NCBI GenBank assembly: GCA_006176705.1
Contig: QRFJ01000007.1
Span: 3,453,714-3,517,713 of the forward strand
Length of the DNA stretch: 64,000 bases
Source: Cocos nucifera
Lineage: Eukaryota > Streptophyta > Magnoliopsida > Arecales > Arecaceae
Direction of reading: 5' to 3'
Within the stretch, counting starts at the first letter, position 1; each line of letters begins with the position of its first letter. A program made the translations under genes and the position numbers. Under the pieces are notes generated by a model that saw nothing but the letters and a program-made list of their open reading frames with translations, was not told the DNA's origin and made no database searches. Below, piece by piece: positions 12,101 through 26,868 of this stretch.

Positions 12101-15100
12101 CAACTCGACTTTGAAAAATAACATAAGCATGAACCCAATAATTTTAGCTCTTAATTTCGAGATTGCATTTCATACTATTTTTCAAAAAGGAAAAAGATTC
12201 AATTTATCCAACTCTATCTTTTTATTCAAAATAAAAGCCAATACCTTTTTCCATGGCCACATATTAGAAACCGTACTTACTGGATAATCATGGAAATGCA
12301 CATGCATTAGAACTAGTAATAGAAAACAATGATAAGGACTGCTGTGTTTTATTGTTTAAATAGTACAATAAACAGGGTCCAAGCAAAGATGTTGGCCATC
12401 ATGGAGATCCAGATTATGGGAACACATAGCTGTCCCTGAAGCAATATCTATCCATCAAATCTATAAGATTGCATGGTTCGACTTCCTCTCTTTCAAACAG
12501 GCGCATTTTAAATAACACATTAACCAGTTATGGTGCCGGTAACCTGGTGGTCCTGGGAGGGGCAAACTGGGGGCAGACCTAACCCTTCAGCAATTCTTTC
12601 TTTCTTTCTTCTTCTTCTTCTTCTTTTGCACTAGTGGCTGCCCAAGGACTCAAACCTGCACCTTTGTGCCTGTCAACCAAAGCCTTCTAGCATTGCCCTA
12701 AATAGTTGAAAAACACATTATATGCCATAATATAATGGCATTACTAGAACTTGCCTTGTTGTAAGCAACAGCTGTGAATTGATTCTATTATCTACCAGTG
12801 CATAAATTAATTCTACTCGGAGTGCAACAAATTCAGGGAGAAACTACTGTGCCTCATATTCAAGGTAAAAAACATGCATTCCCTAGGCATCGTATATTCA
12901 AGGTGCTCTGTAGATCTAGTGCAGGCAAAATAATTACTGGACCAATACATGTTATACTTAAAAAATATTCTGATGTAACTTTGCGAAAAGGGATGCATAT
13001 ACTGTCATACCTTTGTAACTCCAACAGATCGAACCTCAACTGACCGGCTACCTTGGACAACATCAACAGCTGCATTAGAAATTGGGCCTGTCCACAAATG
13101 CTGCAGCATATCCCTTGCCTGAAGCCTTCCGAATTCAACATCTGCAACGATAGCAAGAAGAAATGCTTGTGTGAAATCATGAGCATTCCATGCACTAGTA
13201 TAACAATTATTTTACTAAAGATCAAGATCGTACCTGCATACTTGTAATTCCATACAAGCGAGGTCTCACGATGTTCAAAATGAGACCTAGGTGTTCTCTC
13301 AGTGAAATACTCAAAAACATGCTGGAAAATTTCCGTTAGCATCACAAGCTAGTTCAAACAAAGATAACATCCAACAAAACAAAAACCTGAACAGCGTGCA
13401 CACCTTTACACTGTCAACCCAATCCATATTTAGATGCTCTGGCATTGTTGTCATCCATTCTCCACCTGTGAGGCGCAAAAACATCCCATTTTCTGCTGCC
13501 AGCCACATGTTGTACTCTCCAAAATTCTGGAAAATACTCAAAAAATGTTAGCCCTGAGATAACTGTTGGGAAATATAAAAACACAAACAAATTTCTGAAA
13601 TTGTACATCATCTAGGACACTTCTGTCACTCCCACTGAGAACAACAACGGTTGTCTGCATATCATTGCAAAGAGTTGTCAAAGGCACTTTCAAATCTGGA
13701 TGCAATTTAAGCTCCATCTCTTTGATTTGGTCGCCACCTCTTATTCCAGAAGATTCAATTGGTTCCGTTAATGTTGCATTGAAACCCTACAATTTGGCAG
13801 CACATGCATCCACCAAAAAAAAGAATCAGATTTACATCATTTATGAGCTTAAGAGAGAAGAATTTAATAATCAGCACTCTTGATATCCTAAATTCAGAAT
13901 CCGGAGGGAACAGAAAATTACAACCAGATCATTTATTATCGACATAAGAGTGGGAAGAGACGACTTCTATCATAGTTCTTTGAAATTGAGTGGAAAAAAT
14001 GAAGCTTTAAGGACTACAAATAAAGGAAAAAATTTTCTGAGTCAAGCAACAAATGTTTATTAACTAGTAAATTTAAAGTCAGGAGATGACCTCAACTCCT
14101 CTCACCATTCAATCTATATATACTTCCAACTAAGGCTTACCACCTCAATACCAGACCCCACACCTGTACCATGCTGGTACAGTGTCAGTATGGCAAGTAT
14201 GGGGGTCAACTTGGCATACCAAGAGTTGGTACAACCCCCATATCGAGTCTCCATTAGGTACAGCTATGGTACTGAACACCCATGCATCGGTCGAACAAAC
14301 CTTGCTTCCAACACTAACATCTGAGGTGACAAGGAAATATCTGAAACTCCATTAATACAACCTAGATCTAGATGGTTATCAGGTTGTGGCATAGGTAGCA
14401 CAAATTGCCAACATAGTATTGCTTTTGCTCACCTAGACTGCTGGACCTAACCAAATAAAAGGAAAGAGAGAATGATATTTCTAATAGGATCAAAGTAGGG
14501 ACAATAAAAATAATGCCATTCATCTGAAGTGTGCGTGTAATAAAAGGAAATACAGGTCATGAAGTTATTGCCAACTCAAAAAAACAAAATATATAACATT
14601 AGCAGGAGAGTACCAATATGAGTAATCGATTCTTGGACTGCAAATATCGTCCAATTGTTATCTGGGTAGGAAGTACAGGTGGAACTTGTCTTGTTCTAAT
14701 TTGAGCTTCAACAACTGTATCATTTAGTTCACTGAAGGAAAATGGTGAAATAGTAAGAGCAATTTCAAAATGAACCACAAGACAAGGGTTAGTTCAAATA
14801 CAGAAGTTGTAAAAACACATATACATGTTCTGCAAAAAAGATTGAAGAGAAAATTCATACAAAGGACTTGTTGAATTTACCAATCACCACTAGGTGAATC
14901 AACAAAGCATATAAAAGCCCGTGGTAGCACTACAAGTGATCAAATGAATGTTTTGCAATATAAATGGTCAATGACTCATGCAAGTCAATATTAATAACTG
15001 CATAACTACTTTGCTGTAATATGTTGTAAGTTTGTAACAACATCTAATACCTAAAGATAGTTGAAAAGGAAAAAGCAAAGACAAATTAACAGAAGACAAG

Positions 15101-18100
15101 TCAAGAGTGGATCTGATAAAGTCTTCTTAGGTAGTTTAGAGATGAGGAAGACTATTATGTTTTCATCTACTAAAACAGAGTCAATGGCAAGTTGAAGTTT
15201 GAGGGACTTAAAAAAAAAAAAGTCATGCCAAATCAACAAAATATTATAGCATATAATTCAATCGACTGTAGGTTCACAAAAATATCACCCACCACACAAA
15301 TGATATAATGTTCAGATGAGGTTCGTTTTATCATAAGCTAAAATTATAGTTTTAGTTCATACTATACCATGTTAGACAAAACATGTCAGTTAAATATTAC
15401 GTAGAATGCATAATAAGCAACAGTAATACTTCTACCTGGTATGAGCTAACATGCAAGACTGGATATGCATTTTGTGCTCAGCTTGCTTTTTGTCATCTGT
15501 TTGTTGATAGTTATATGCATGCACGTAGATTTCTCCCAACAGACTCTTATCTAGAAAATAAATAATTTCTTACAACTTTGGCTTAGAATCTTATTTTCCC
15601 TCTTTCATCCGATATAATGTAACTTTAAGTTAACTACTGTGTTTGGACTTCTTTTGTACCATAGAGAAAAGATCAGGGCATGCTTAAAAGTAGTAAACAT
15701 ACATTGCTAGCATAACTTAAAATACTTAATTTGTTTAGATGAGCAAAAATCATGTTGGAGAATTTAACATGTATATTTACTTCAAGCAAGTATTCATAAA
15801 TAGCTCAAATCAAAACTTATGCAGCTTGTCGAGTGGAACACTAAGTCTGGATCCCAATGACACAGCATCAACTGACTGGACCATAATAAATTTCAATAAA
15901 TTCGGATATAGCATTTGGCTTTCCATATCCTTCTTTAAAGTGTCTATCAGCAACTAGAACCACGAAAAAGATGTTCCAGAAGCCCTCTTAACAGTTTTCA
16001 GTCTTGGGAAAATTGCTCAGGCTAATTGCACGAACCGTTTGATGGAGTAGAGCATATTTAATAAAATTTAGGATAATGCTGGTTTCTCTCCCATTCAAGC
16101 CAACAAGCATATAGTTCTTTTCTCATCTCATCTCAATGGAAATGAGTTGAAAATTCTAGAAGTAGTCTCATTGTCAAGAATGTGACAAAGTCAGTTTGAA
16201 CCATCAAATAATGCAAAGAGAGTTATCATGTTATCATAATGGCATGTAATATGGATGTTTCATACGGCTATCAAACTGAAGAAAAACATATGATCATTCT
16301 CCCTTGCAAACCAACTACCACACAACAATTATTTTCCACTTTTTTCATCATGAAATTACCTTTAGATATGCCAAGCAATAAAAACGAATGCACTCATCCG
16401 ATCATAGACACATATTGAGCAGTGTCCTTACAAGAAGACCAGATTGCAAAGTACAATTTAAGAAATCACTGGATCCTTGCCTTACAAAAGTTTCTGCCCA
16501 ATCTTGGGCTGTGTGTGTAGTCACATGTGCATAATTATGTCTATGTCGCTTTTCTCTCTCATCAGCAGGCATATTCAGTGCATAGCCAATCGAAGCAGCA
16601 ACTTCCGTGATGTTCCATGGATTTACCAGGAGCGCACCAGCTCCTAGAGATTGAGCTGCCCCTGCAAACTATATGTCAAATTAACATAAGGCTTAAGCCA
16701 ACTTCAAGAATGATGCCAAAAGAAAATAAAGAGAATATGGCAAACAGGAACACAGAAAAAGAAAGAAAATAAAGATTATCAAAGTCTTATTAATCCAGAG
16801 AGAATAGTGAACATCATGATATAATCGAAGTCTTATTAACCCATCAAGAATGGTGAACATAGATAATTATACCAACATTGATATACACCTCCATGACACC
16901 ATGCTCTGACAAAAATAAGAGTTACCAGAACTTTAAAGATGAATGAATAAAACACAGGTTATTGCATTCCGTATCTCATTTTCCATCATCTATCCATAGT
17001 AATGCAAAGCTAGGTAACCAAACTTAACACCAAAATGAGATAGAAAACAAAGCCATAGAATTACATGTAGAGATTCCATAGTTTTCCTGTGTTTGTTTAC
17101 AGGTTATCCACTGGATATGCTAAATGTATACAAGAATATTACTATGGGTGTTTCTTTCAACAACTTAAGCAATTTAATATAGTTTTATTTTTTATTGACA
17201 CAGGCCTAAAGGTGTGAGTTGGTTTGAGGGGGTTGGGGAAAAATACAGATGTTATTCTCACAATAAATTCAACATAGCCAAAAATTCTTTTAACAGCAAG
17301 GTTAAGACGATAAACACATCTGTGCATATAATGGTATAACTATGACCATTAGAAAAAACCTATTGTCATGAGTTGAACTTAATGACTCTAAGTCATTGTT
17401 GCATTAACTGGCTGTAGTCTATAAATCTAAGGTGTTGCATGCAGTAAAATATGATGACCTTTTTTTAAGAACATCAGACAATTTCCAAGCATGATCACAT
17501 AAATCTAGGTGTAATTCAACCTGGGGCAAAAGGGCATCATATTAACTCTTGAAAGAGATAATCCAATCATTTTGAATAAGATGCTTCAAGGTGAACCAAA
17601 TCTTCCCAATCATTGTTACTACAGGATGCAGACAGAAATCCATGTGTATGGAAAAATTTCATAGCACTATGGAACAAAACAGCAAAGCCTCTTGCTATCT
17701 AAAGCAACATTCATGCAACTCTTCGAAAATTGTGACTAGAAAATGGAAAGAAGAAAATGAGTTCAATTTGCAAAGAAAAATTAGGCAAATGCAACTGGAT
17801 GAAGTTGTTGAAACTTACTTCACTTAATATCAGAACGCCTTTCTTTTCACCCTGGCATGCCACAAACTCATAGCTTACAAGATTCATCCCATCTCTCAGT
17901 GATGTTACAAGTGCCACATCTATAAAAACATAGAAAGGGTGAACAAATTACAATTCAGACAGCATAAAAACCATCCTAGAACACAACACAAACCAGAGTC
18001 CAAACACAGCGATGACTAGCAACATTAACATCTAGAAAACTGATGTGTAACAGTTTAAGGCAAACAACATAATCAGATATACCATTCTCTAATGGTTGGA

Positions 18101-21100
18101 TACTTGGATGTTACAAGCAATGTCAACTGCAGTAAGCTTTAAGACATATTAGAAAGGAATTTTGGACACATTGCATATGACCATCTCCTCCTCAATACAA
18201 CATACAAAAAAAGAGGCCTACCATAACTGGTATTCACTGGATTTCTTCCTCCCTATATTACTGCAGTCTAATTTATCTATCTTATGAACAAACATTAACT
18301 AGCATTCTACAAAACTTCCTTTACAGATAAGTACAGGATCTTTCACTATGCAGATCAAAAGCAAAATGACCGCTTGATTATATATCAGATGTTGAAGCAA
18401 AATAAAACAAATATTCAGTAATTGTGTTAGCAAATAATTGACATTGATTATATTTCAGAAAGAATCAACCCAATTGATCGGGTTATGTATTTAACAGGTG
18501 AAGTCCAAGACATCTACAAGAAGACATTGGTGTAAGTGATAATGCAACCATCAGATAAAACCATGTTGTCCTAGATATGAATAAATAAAATGCAAGTATC
18601 AATTTATCGTGTGAAACTGGAGCTTTACTTCTAATTATGTAAAATAGAAGCAAAATTGTCGTCTACAATTTTTACCATCATTACGAAACTCAAGTATTGC
18701 TGCACCTTAGTTGGATAAACTTCTCCATATGTTCACTCTCCTGAATTGATACAGACACTTTCACAGTGTTGTGCTGATTTCCATTTTGTCTAACATGGGG
18801 TGAATGTGGGTTGCCATGGCTGATAGCCACATTATGCAAAAAGGTGACTGCAGCCTATTTAACAGGTGACTACCATATGCAATTGCTAGGGAAATAAGTT
18901 AGGGAATAAAATGAAAAAATAGATTGTTTATGAATGGCCAATTCCCCTTGTGGTAAAAAAGTTAGAACAACTTCAGGCAGCAGACTTGTTCTATTCTTTT
19001 GAATCCTTCTCTTTTCTTCTATCTTCCAATTTCTTCTTTCCTGATCTTCAACTTCATCGCTATCATTCTTCACCAACATATCTTCTTATTTGGTATACAT
19101 ATAACCTATTCATGGATCTAATGACAAATCCTTCAAAATCAGCAAAAATCCTTCCTGTACTGATGTCTTTTCTTTCTTTTACCATCATCCTGTTGTTACT
19201 CAAGACCGCTTTTAATCACCAAAATTTGTAACTTCTAATCTCTTCATTATCCTCTCTTCTTTGCACTTGCTCTTTCATCCTTCCACTCTTTTTCTCTTTC
19301 TTCTAAACTACATCCTATTTATCAAGAAAAGCCGAACCAGCCAGATCAAGGCATACCAAACGGGACCGGTCAGGTACCGGCACGTTTTGCCCATTCGAAA
19401 CAGCTTAAATATGTGCCTCTCTCTCCCTAGTTCAAAAGTTGGAGCCCTCATCCCCATCCAAAGATGAGTCTAGCGAGCCGCTGTCCCCATCTCTCCCTCA
19501 CTCTCTCTCCCTCTCCCCCTTTCTCTCCAGGTCTCTGTTGAGTCTATCTCCTCCCCTCCCTCTCCCACTCTCTTGGGTTCCTGTTGTAGGATCCATGCTT
19601 TCCTAATCCCATCACTAGTGCTGGCCCTATCTTTGGATAGGTGAGTTGCTCTCCCCCCACCTCTATCTCCTCCTCCTCCCCATAGAGATCCTTCAAATTA
19701 AACCATTAAATAAGCATATTTTTCCAATGACAATAATAAATATAGGCATATTTCTTGAAAATCCTAGCTTCTTTTTCTTATTTTCCTAGAGGTCTCTAAA
19801 AACCAGACAGATAGCATCCCTTTAAGAAGCAAAGCATTGGACCTTTTTTTCATCAAATACCATTACAAGGACCACAATGATATGACATTATTGTCTATCC
19901 TAAACATTAGAAAATTATTTTTAAAGAGATGACATACAGATTCATTGATGAAAAGTAATTTCCTTTACACAGTAAGGACCTTTGGCATCATTGTTGTTTT
20001 CGTGTTTTTGTTTCCCTACAAATTAGTGAAATATCACATGAAGATATTTATTGACGATAGAATTTGCACTAAATATGCTAACCCTAGCTTCTATTTTCAC
20101 TCTTTTTTGAAAACAATAAACCTTTGCTTCTAAAAGCTCTAAATTTTTTAGAAACAATTTCAGTCTACTTCATTTTTCTTCTTCGGTTTTTGAAAACAAA
20201 AGCAATACCAAGCATGCCCTAATTTTTTCATAAAGTGCATAATCATTCAATTCTAGAATGCTAGCATCCATTTTACCTCATCATCAAATCCAAAGTCCAC
20301 CAGCTCTTATTTAGTATACCCAAGCCTTCTAGTGAACATGATATCAGAGCTTCAAGAGTCAAGACACTCATGGCAAAGCTTAGATTTCAGTGATTACTCA
20401 GGTCCTGTGGACGAACTACAATGTGACGAGTCCCCAAAGTTTAAACTTAAAAAGTCTCAAAACAGCATATACAAGATGATTGTTTAAATGCTCAGACCAT
20501 GCATCAGTAATTTGCAAATTTAAAAAAGGATAGTTTGCCCAACCCTAGTTGTCAACTTGCTCAAGTGCAAATCAAACAGATGGCAATCCAGTCATAACAG
20601 ATGTTTGGTGACTAGAGATACATTCATTAAAAACTACAAGAAAAAGACCATATCATCAGAGATCTACAGGTAAAGGATCCTATGAATCAAGGTCCACTAG
20701 CTCAAATCTATAGCTAAAGATTTCTTACAGTTGGATTTTGATATGTGGGAACATGTTTTGATAGGAATCCACATCTTCAAAAGTTGCCATGTATAAAGCA
20801 AGAGCAATAGCCTCTCATGAAAGAATAAGAGGAGATAAGTTATCAGTTAGAATCAAGGATTTAAAGTGCTTAGCCAGGATGGCATCATGCTAGCACATGT
20901 GCCAACATCGTGCCAATATAAAAAATTAAAAAAAAATCTTAATCTCCTTTTGTAATTAGAAAATGTTTTAAAAAATAATAGGTGACTTCCCAACTAGAGT
21001 CAGGTGCCAGTAGCCTGGAACGGTATGTACAGGCCAACATAGACCAGCACTTGAAACCTTGGTTAGAGTCAAAGTTGAAGAGATACTATGAAACTACTAT

Positions 21101-24100
21101 TTATAGTATCAGGACTCTTACATATAAATGAGGATGCATATATGGGCAGCCATGTCATAAGAGACCATAACTAAGTTTTCACACCCCAAAGAATCTGAGA
21201 GGATCTCTTAATAGCAAGCCAACAACGGAATGGGATATCAACCATTCCTCTCTTCATCAATGCGACAAGAAGGAATTTATTCTTCTGGATAAGTTTCTAT
21301 CTTAAGAATTTCAGGGCTATGATTGCGATAATTATCTGCATAATATATTTAAAATGATTTATTACATTTCAATGATAAGACCTAAAAATTTCTAAAGTTA
21401 ACAACCCTCTATAGCAGTTAAGATTATAGAAATTAAATATATATATTCAAAAAAAGATTTTTTTTATAATCATAGAGTGGAAGTCAAAGATGACACCTCA
21501 TGCATGGCCATTGTCAACTTTCATCCACAAAAGCTAAATTTATCTTCCACCCAAAATATTCATTTAAATATCAGACATACAAACCAAGAAAAGAAAGGGG
21601 ACCACAAATTTTAAGGGGCAGGAATAATTACCAGTGACAGCATACAGAGCACATAATGCATGAAAGTCAAGGGAACGATCCTGTAAGAAGGAGAAATTTC
21701 ATAAGAAAACATGATACTTCACATACAAAGAAACACAAACAGAGAGAGTACAACCAATAGTTATTACATGAGGCACATGCATTAACAATAATAAGAAATA
21801 TCAATCTCAAAAATAGCACACACTACTTTCAAATAATTGAACTGCATTAGAAACAACTCAAAGTACACAAATAAAAACTACAAACCTGAACAACCACCCC
21901 AAACAATTATGCTCCACTTGACTGCATGCATTTGCATACAAGCAGTCTAAGACACGATTTCGTTGAAGTTTTGACAGTAAGTTGATTGAGACATTAAGTT
22001 GTTTTTTCCTTTTTGCATTTAACAATTCTTGCTCATCAGCAAGGGTTAAGATGTTCGTATAAATAGTGAATATGGCACATATATACCATGCAAGTGCCTT
22101 ACCAGCATAGGTACCAACTGCATGAAAAGGTTTTGCACAGTGAGGTGCTAGTGCATGTTGACACTAGCACAGCATCACACATGCTGATACAATGCCAAGC
22201 TGGCACAACACTATCACAAGATTCCTCGATCCTTGCTACCACTTTCAATGGAAAGATGGGGTCAGTTGGTGCACCCAACACTAGTTATTTTCTTACCGGA
22301 GAGACAAACTTCTGTTCGTCAAGGCAATAAATATTTTAACATGGTGTCCTGGCCTCACTATATGTGAAAAATCTCCTCCCAGCAAACCAAAGCATTAAGT
22401 AGATGAATGGAACTGCTTGACCATGATAAAAGAAATCTTAGTGATCTCATGCTTGTAAGTTCTACTACACCCCAGTGGGCTCACATATTTGAAATGAGAG
22501 TGTTGCATCAGTCTTTGAAACCTGATAACAAAACCAAGGCTGGGAAAAGATAAGCATGACGGCAGCAACTATTTAAAAGAGTTGAAAAACAATAGAAGAT
22601 TATGCATGAAATTAGAAAATGGTTGTGATGAAGGACCCCAGTCAAGTTAGATGGAGAGAATGTCATCAGAAAAGTTGCTGAGTTAGGGTATAGAAGGTGG
22701 TGGTGCTACACAGAATAAGAAAAGTTAAAAGGCAAAAGACATATTGTCATGGCAAAGTTTCATTATGGGCATGTTTGGTTGGGGTGCGCTGGACTCTAAA
22801 ATGGGAATGAGAATGACTCCCATTCCAACCATTTGGTTGGGGGTTGAGTGACTCCCATTCCAATCATTTGGTTCGGGGTTGGGGGGAGGGGGAGGGGGAG
22901 GGGGAGGGGGAGGGGAGAGGATTCCAAGGGAGAATAGGGATGTCCCAATCCTCCAAAATCCAATCCCAACTCTCCCCTACTATTCAAATCCTATTCTGAT
23001 TCCAATCACGAACCAAACGCATCGGAGCATATCACCATTCCAATCCATTCGAATTTTGATTCTGATTCTAATCATGAACTAAACGTACCATATATGTAGA
23101 CAATATATAAATTCTCACTGAAGGATAAAACCTATCAGATAAATTTATGTGAAAATGTTGACATGAAGTTTGTATTGGGTCACAGGATCAGTCAACTGAG
23201 ATAGGGGAACATCCAGTTAGTTATGCTTGTTTCAAGCTATGTCTTCATGGCTTTTATGCTCCAATTTGAAGAAAAGAGTAGATGTAAATCTATTTAGTTA
23301 ATAGCCTTATTTTAAGGCTAGAAACTCCATCTTTGGGTAACGGAAATCAACTTCAGCATCTTAATCAACTTAACTCTTTAAGGAAACTAAAGGGTAAAGG
23401 AGTACCAAGGACTTCCCCAGAAATACCAGGCTAGTGCTTTCATGCAGAGATTTATCATCAATAGATTGCTGATATACATTACTCATTAGCATCAAGGTAG
23501 TCGAATTCCTTCGCATCAATTTATCAGACTAGCAAAGTCCAAATAGGCTAATGATCTAAAGCCACAAAATGGGTTTTTGTGCTCACACAACAATTCTGAT
23601 GCCTTGGCAACTGAAAGTTCATGTTATGCATTTAAGCTCACCACCAATTTCATGCAACATATGAGGCAGCCCATAACTAGCAATTCTGTTGTTGAGACAA
23701 AACCAGAAACTTGTAATAAAAAGCTATGACAGGAAACCTTTGCCATTAATCAAATGTCAACCGCCAACCTTTGATGCCAACATCAGGAATCAAAAGCATG
23801 TGCTTTGATGAATCTCATCCTAATTATAAAAATGCAAAATCTATAAACTATTTGGGATTTTTTTATAATTCATGATTTTCCACAGGTACTTCACAAATTA
23901 TGCTAATTTATTTCCAAAAGCGATGAGTTCTGCACGTCCATGAAAATATCTTATAATACTTTTATATCAATTTCTCAATTAATATTCTTATCTTCAGATA
24001 ATTAATTTTCTCAAATTTGTAAATTTTGCCTATTATGACAAATCCTGAATGTTAGGTTAAGGTCACAACAGAACTAGAACCCTTTCTTCAATATTCTTTG

Positions 24101-26834
24101 ACTTAGATTAAGTCAACTTGGAAATTGCTTTCTCACCTGAACTATAGCAGCTCATTTGCACAGACTGGTTATAAGTCTGCGTAGCATCCAAAGTATCCTC
24201 CATTCTCATTTATTCATTTGCCTATTGCTGTGATTCCCATAAAATTCAACTGTACTTGGATAAAGATATAGCAAAAAATGGGTATTAAGGTGCAGGAATA
24301 GGAAAGTGGAGGACCCTTAAATTGACTGGATGCAGGAGCTCACTTAATAGCATATACTCAGTTATACTTAAAGCAAGTCAACAGCAGTCATTTAAGCAAC
24401 AAGCAGTCCATTCTGCGTAATATAACCATAATTATTCAAAACAAGTTCTGGGGCTCAGTTTGCATCAACTACTTGAAAACTCAAAAGTTCCACAACATTT
24501 GAAAGCATGTTATCAAGATCACAAGCATCAGAAAGGAGCAGAATGAGTTTGCACAGCATAAAGTAGAATATTCAACTTGTGGTTCAACACTTCTATCGGT
24601 CTATATTGCTCTCATTAACTAGAATCAAGTTATCCTATCTTGGCAGTATTATAATTTCCCAGACAATAATCTTTTTAACTAATTCCTTCCATGGAAGATC
24701 AAGTATTTGCAACTGTATGTAAATAATGGAATTATAAGAGGAGCAGCACAAGTTTCCTAAGCATAAAGTAGAAGATTTAACTAGTGGTTCAACTTCAAAA
24801 CTACTTTTGGTCTATATTGCTCCCATTAAGTAGAATCAAGAAATACTATCCTGCCAGTATTATAAATTTATAATCTCCTAGACACAATACCTTTTTATTT
24901 ACCTGGTAGCTTCCATGTATAGCTCAAGTATTTGCAATTGTATGTAAATATTGGAATTACAAGTATCAGCAGAAAGAGAAAAATAACTGAATTTGTCCTC
25001 TTCGCACACAATCTCTATATGCATTTGCTAGAGATATGCCAAAAATGAGATCCCTCAAAAGAAACATGACTGCCCTTCTCTAAACTAAAAATCTTAATAA
25101 CTCTGGTTTCACGAAGGATATGCCTACTATTTAAATTCTCTAAAATGAAAACTTTTGTAAGAAACACAATTGCCCATTCTTCATCAATTGCAACATATCA
25201 GCCTTATTCAGGTCATTAAATAACCAAATGTGCACTTCATTTGATTTATCGTAAAATGATCACCATCTCCCAGAAACTGTCAGATTGTCATTGCTTTATT
25301 CACTGAACCAACACATCATGTTAATGTTTTGCAACAAGTTTTGCTAATTCGACAATCTAAACAGTAAGAAACTTGCCAACAAGGAACACAATCAGAGATC
25401 AATAAACCTTAGTCTCTCTGGAAATAAAATGAATAACGGTAAAGAGAGAAATTTAAAGCCTTCAGCTATAGCATAAAGAAAGTGCAACAAACTAATAGCA
25501 TGTATAAAATAAAAAATTGGAAGGCTTTGGTTTGCACTGCATCAAAATTAAATATAACTCAGATCTGCAGAAACCTTTAAATAAGAGTTCAGTTTAATGA
25601 TGAGATTGAATCCATTTAATATCAATTCACTCAAAACAAAGATTAAGATGCCTTCAATGTTTCACGACAATGAAAGCTGCAAGGACAGTGCTATGGACAA
25701 ACCAGATGATGTATAGGAACAGCAGTTAGTGTTCCAAACCGGCCATTTATCCGTCCAACAATTTCATGAACCTGGCTGGTAAGCTTTTGATCTGGTTAAC
25801 AGAAAAGAGATAACTAACGATCAATATGCAGTCCACTAGAAAGGTACATTATTTTGACGATGGCAAGTTCAGTTCAGCAGAAGAACATAAAGTTAGCAAC
25901 AATCAAATGTTTAAGGTGATTTTGCCATAAAAATGAACATTTATGCCAGTTAAAAAGGCACTTATTCATCTCAGCATAAACTTTCTATACAAATTGCCCT
26001 TACAAGCTGATGCCGTATAAGGAAATGAAATGCAGTAACATTTTGTTATCATTCATTTGCAGGAACCTATAAATGTCCTAAGATATCTGGTGGAAGAAAT
26101 TCAGGGTTCGGTAAATATCTCCACATCACTTAGATGGGCATGGAAATAATGCACTTAACAAATTCTTTCACAATCATATCCAAAAGATAAACAAGATTGT
26201 GCAAAAAGATCAGGGGAAGCATAAGCTTAAAAATACCATGCAGAACATGAAAGGCAACTTCAGGAAGGGTAATTGCAGCTTAACTTCGCAACTTATCAAC
26301 CATGGTTTTAACTTTTAAGTCTCCATATAGGGCCTATATAGGCACCTAACTGGTACAAGACAGCACAACCTGCACTGACATATGTGATAGTACTGGAGTT
26401 GGCATAGCACCTATACCATCTGCCCATACAGGGGCCCACCTAGCCTCCATACCATATCAGTACCATACCCGGTCAATATGGCATACCTCTACTACCCGGT
26501 ATAGATTGATACTTAACACTTTGCCATCAACATGATAGTTATACAAGTTTCCAAAGCCAACATGAATACACAGGTATACAATTTAATATTTAGTGTAAGT
26601 AGCATAAGACTATCGATGAGCTAAATTTGATTGACAATTAAACTTTTCTTGCATTACGTTGTAGAACTGATAAGAAGATATTGAAAATAAAATATATTGA
26701 CAATGAGTCTGGGGTATATGTAAACTCTCTCTTCTTTTGCGCCGTGGTTTCTGGAAATTCAAAAATAATGAGTAACACATAACAAATCTGAGAATTGAAA
26801 AATGAACAAATGAAAAAAAATGTGTGTACACACA

Positions 26835-26868
<34 letters not shown>

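Larger units (their letters stand above)
9496..13010 (-). other. TPS1 intron 15
   Basis: 3515-bp intron. It holds a tandem duplication (10019-10380), a GGTAC-rich dispersed repeat at about 11040-11165 ('gttggcacggtacagtattg'), a C/CT/AC microsatellite near 9740-9800 and a SINE-like unit at 12530-12705. No coding sequence is recognised. Confidence 0.75.
21681..25702 (-). other. TPS1 intron 7
   Basis: 4022-bp intron. It holds a GTTTGGTT-type MITE (about 22770-23090), a GGTAC/TGGCAC-type fragment at about 22090-22290 and a tandem duplication (24536-24975). No coding sequence is seen. Confidence 0.7.

Noticed and set aside
12598..12625. TTC/TTTC run as a distinct microsatellite gene feature
   Set aside because: It is better explained as the (GAA)n part of the SINE-like unit on the minus strand.
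22796..23082. Open frames with poly-Gly or poly-Pro/Leu
   Set aside because: They are translations of the (GGAGGG)n tract within a MITE.
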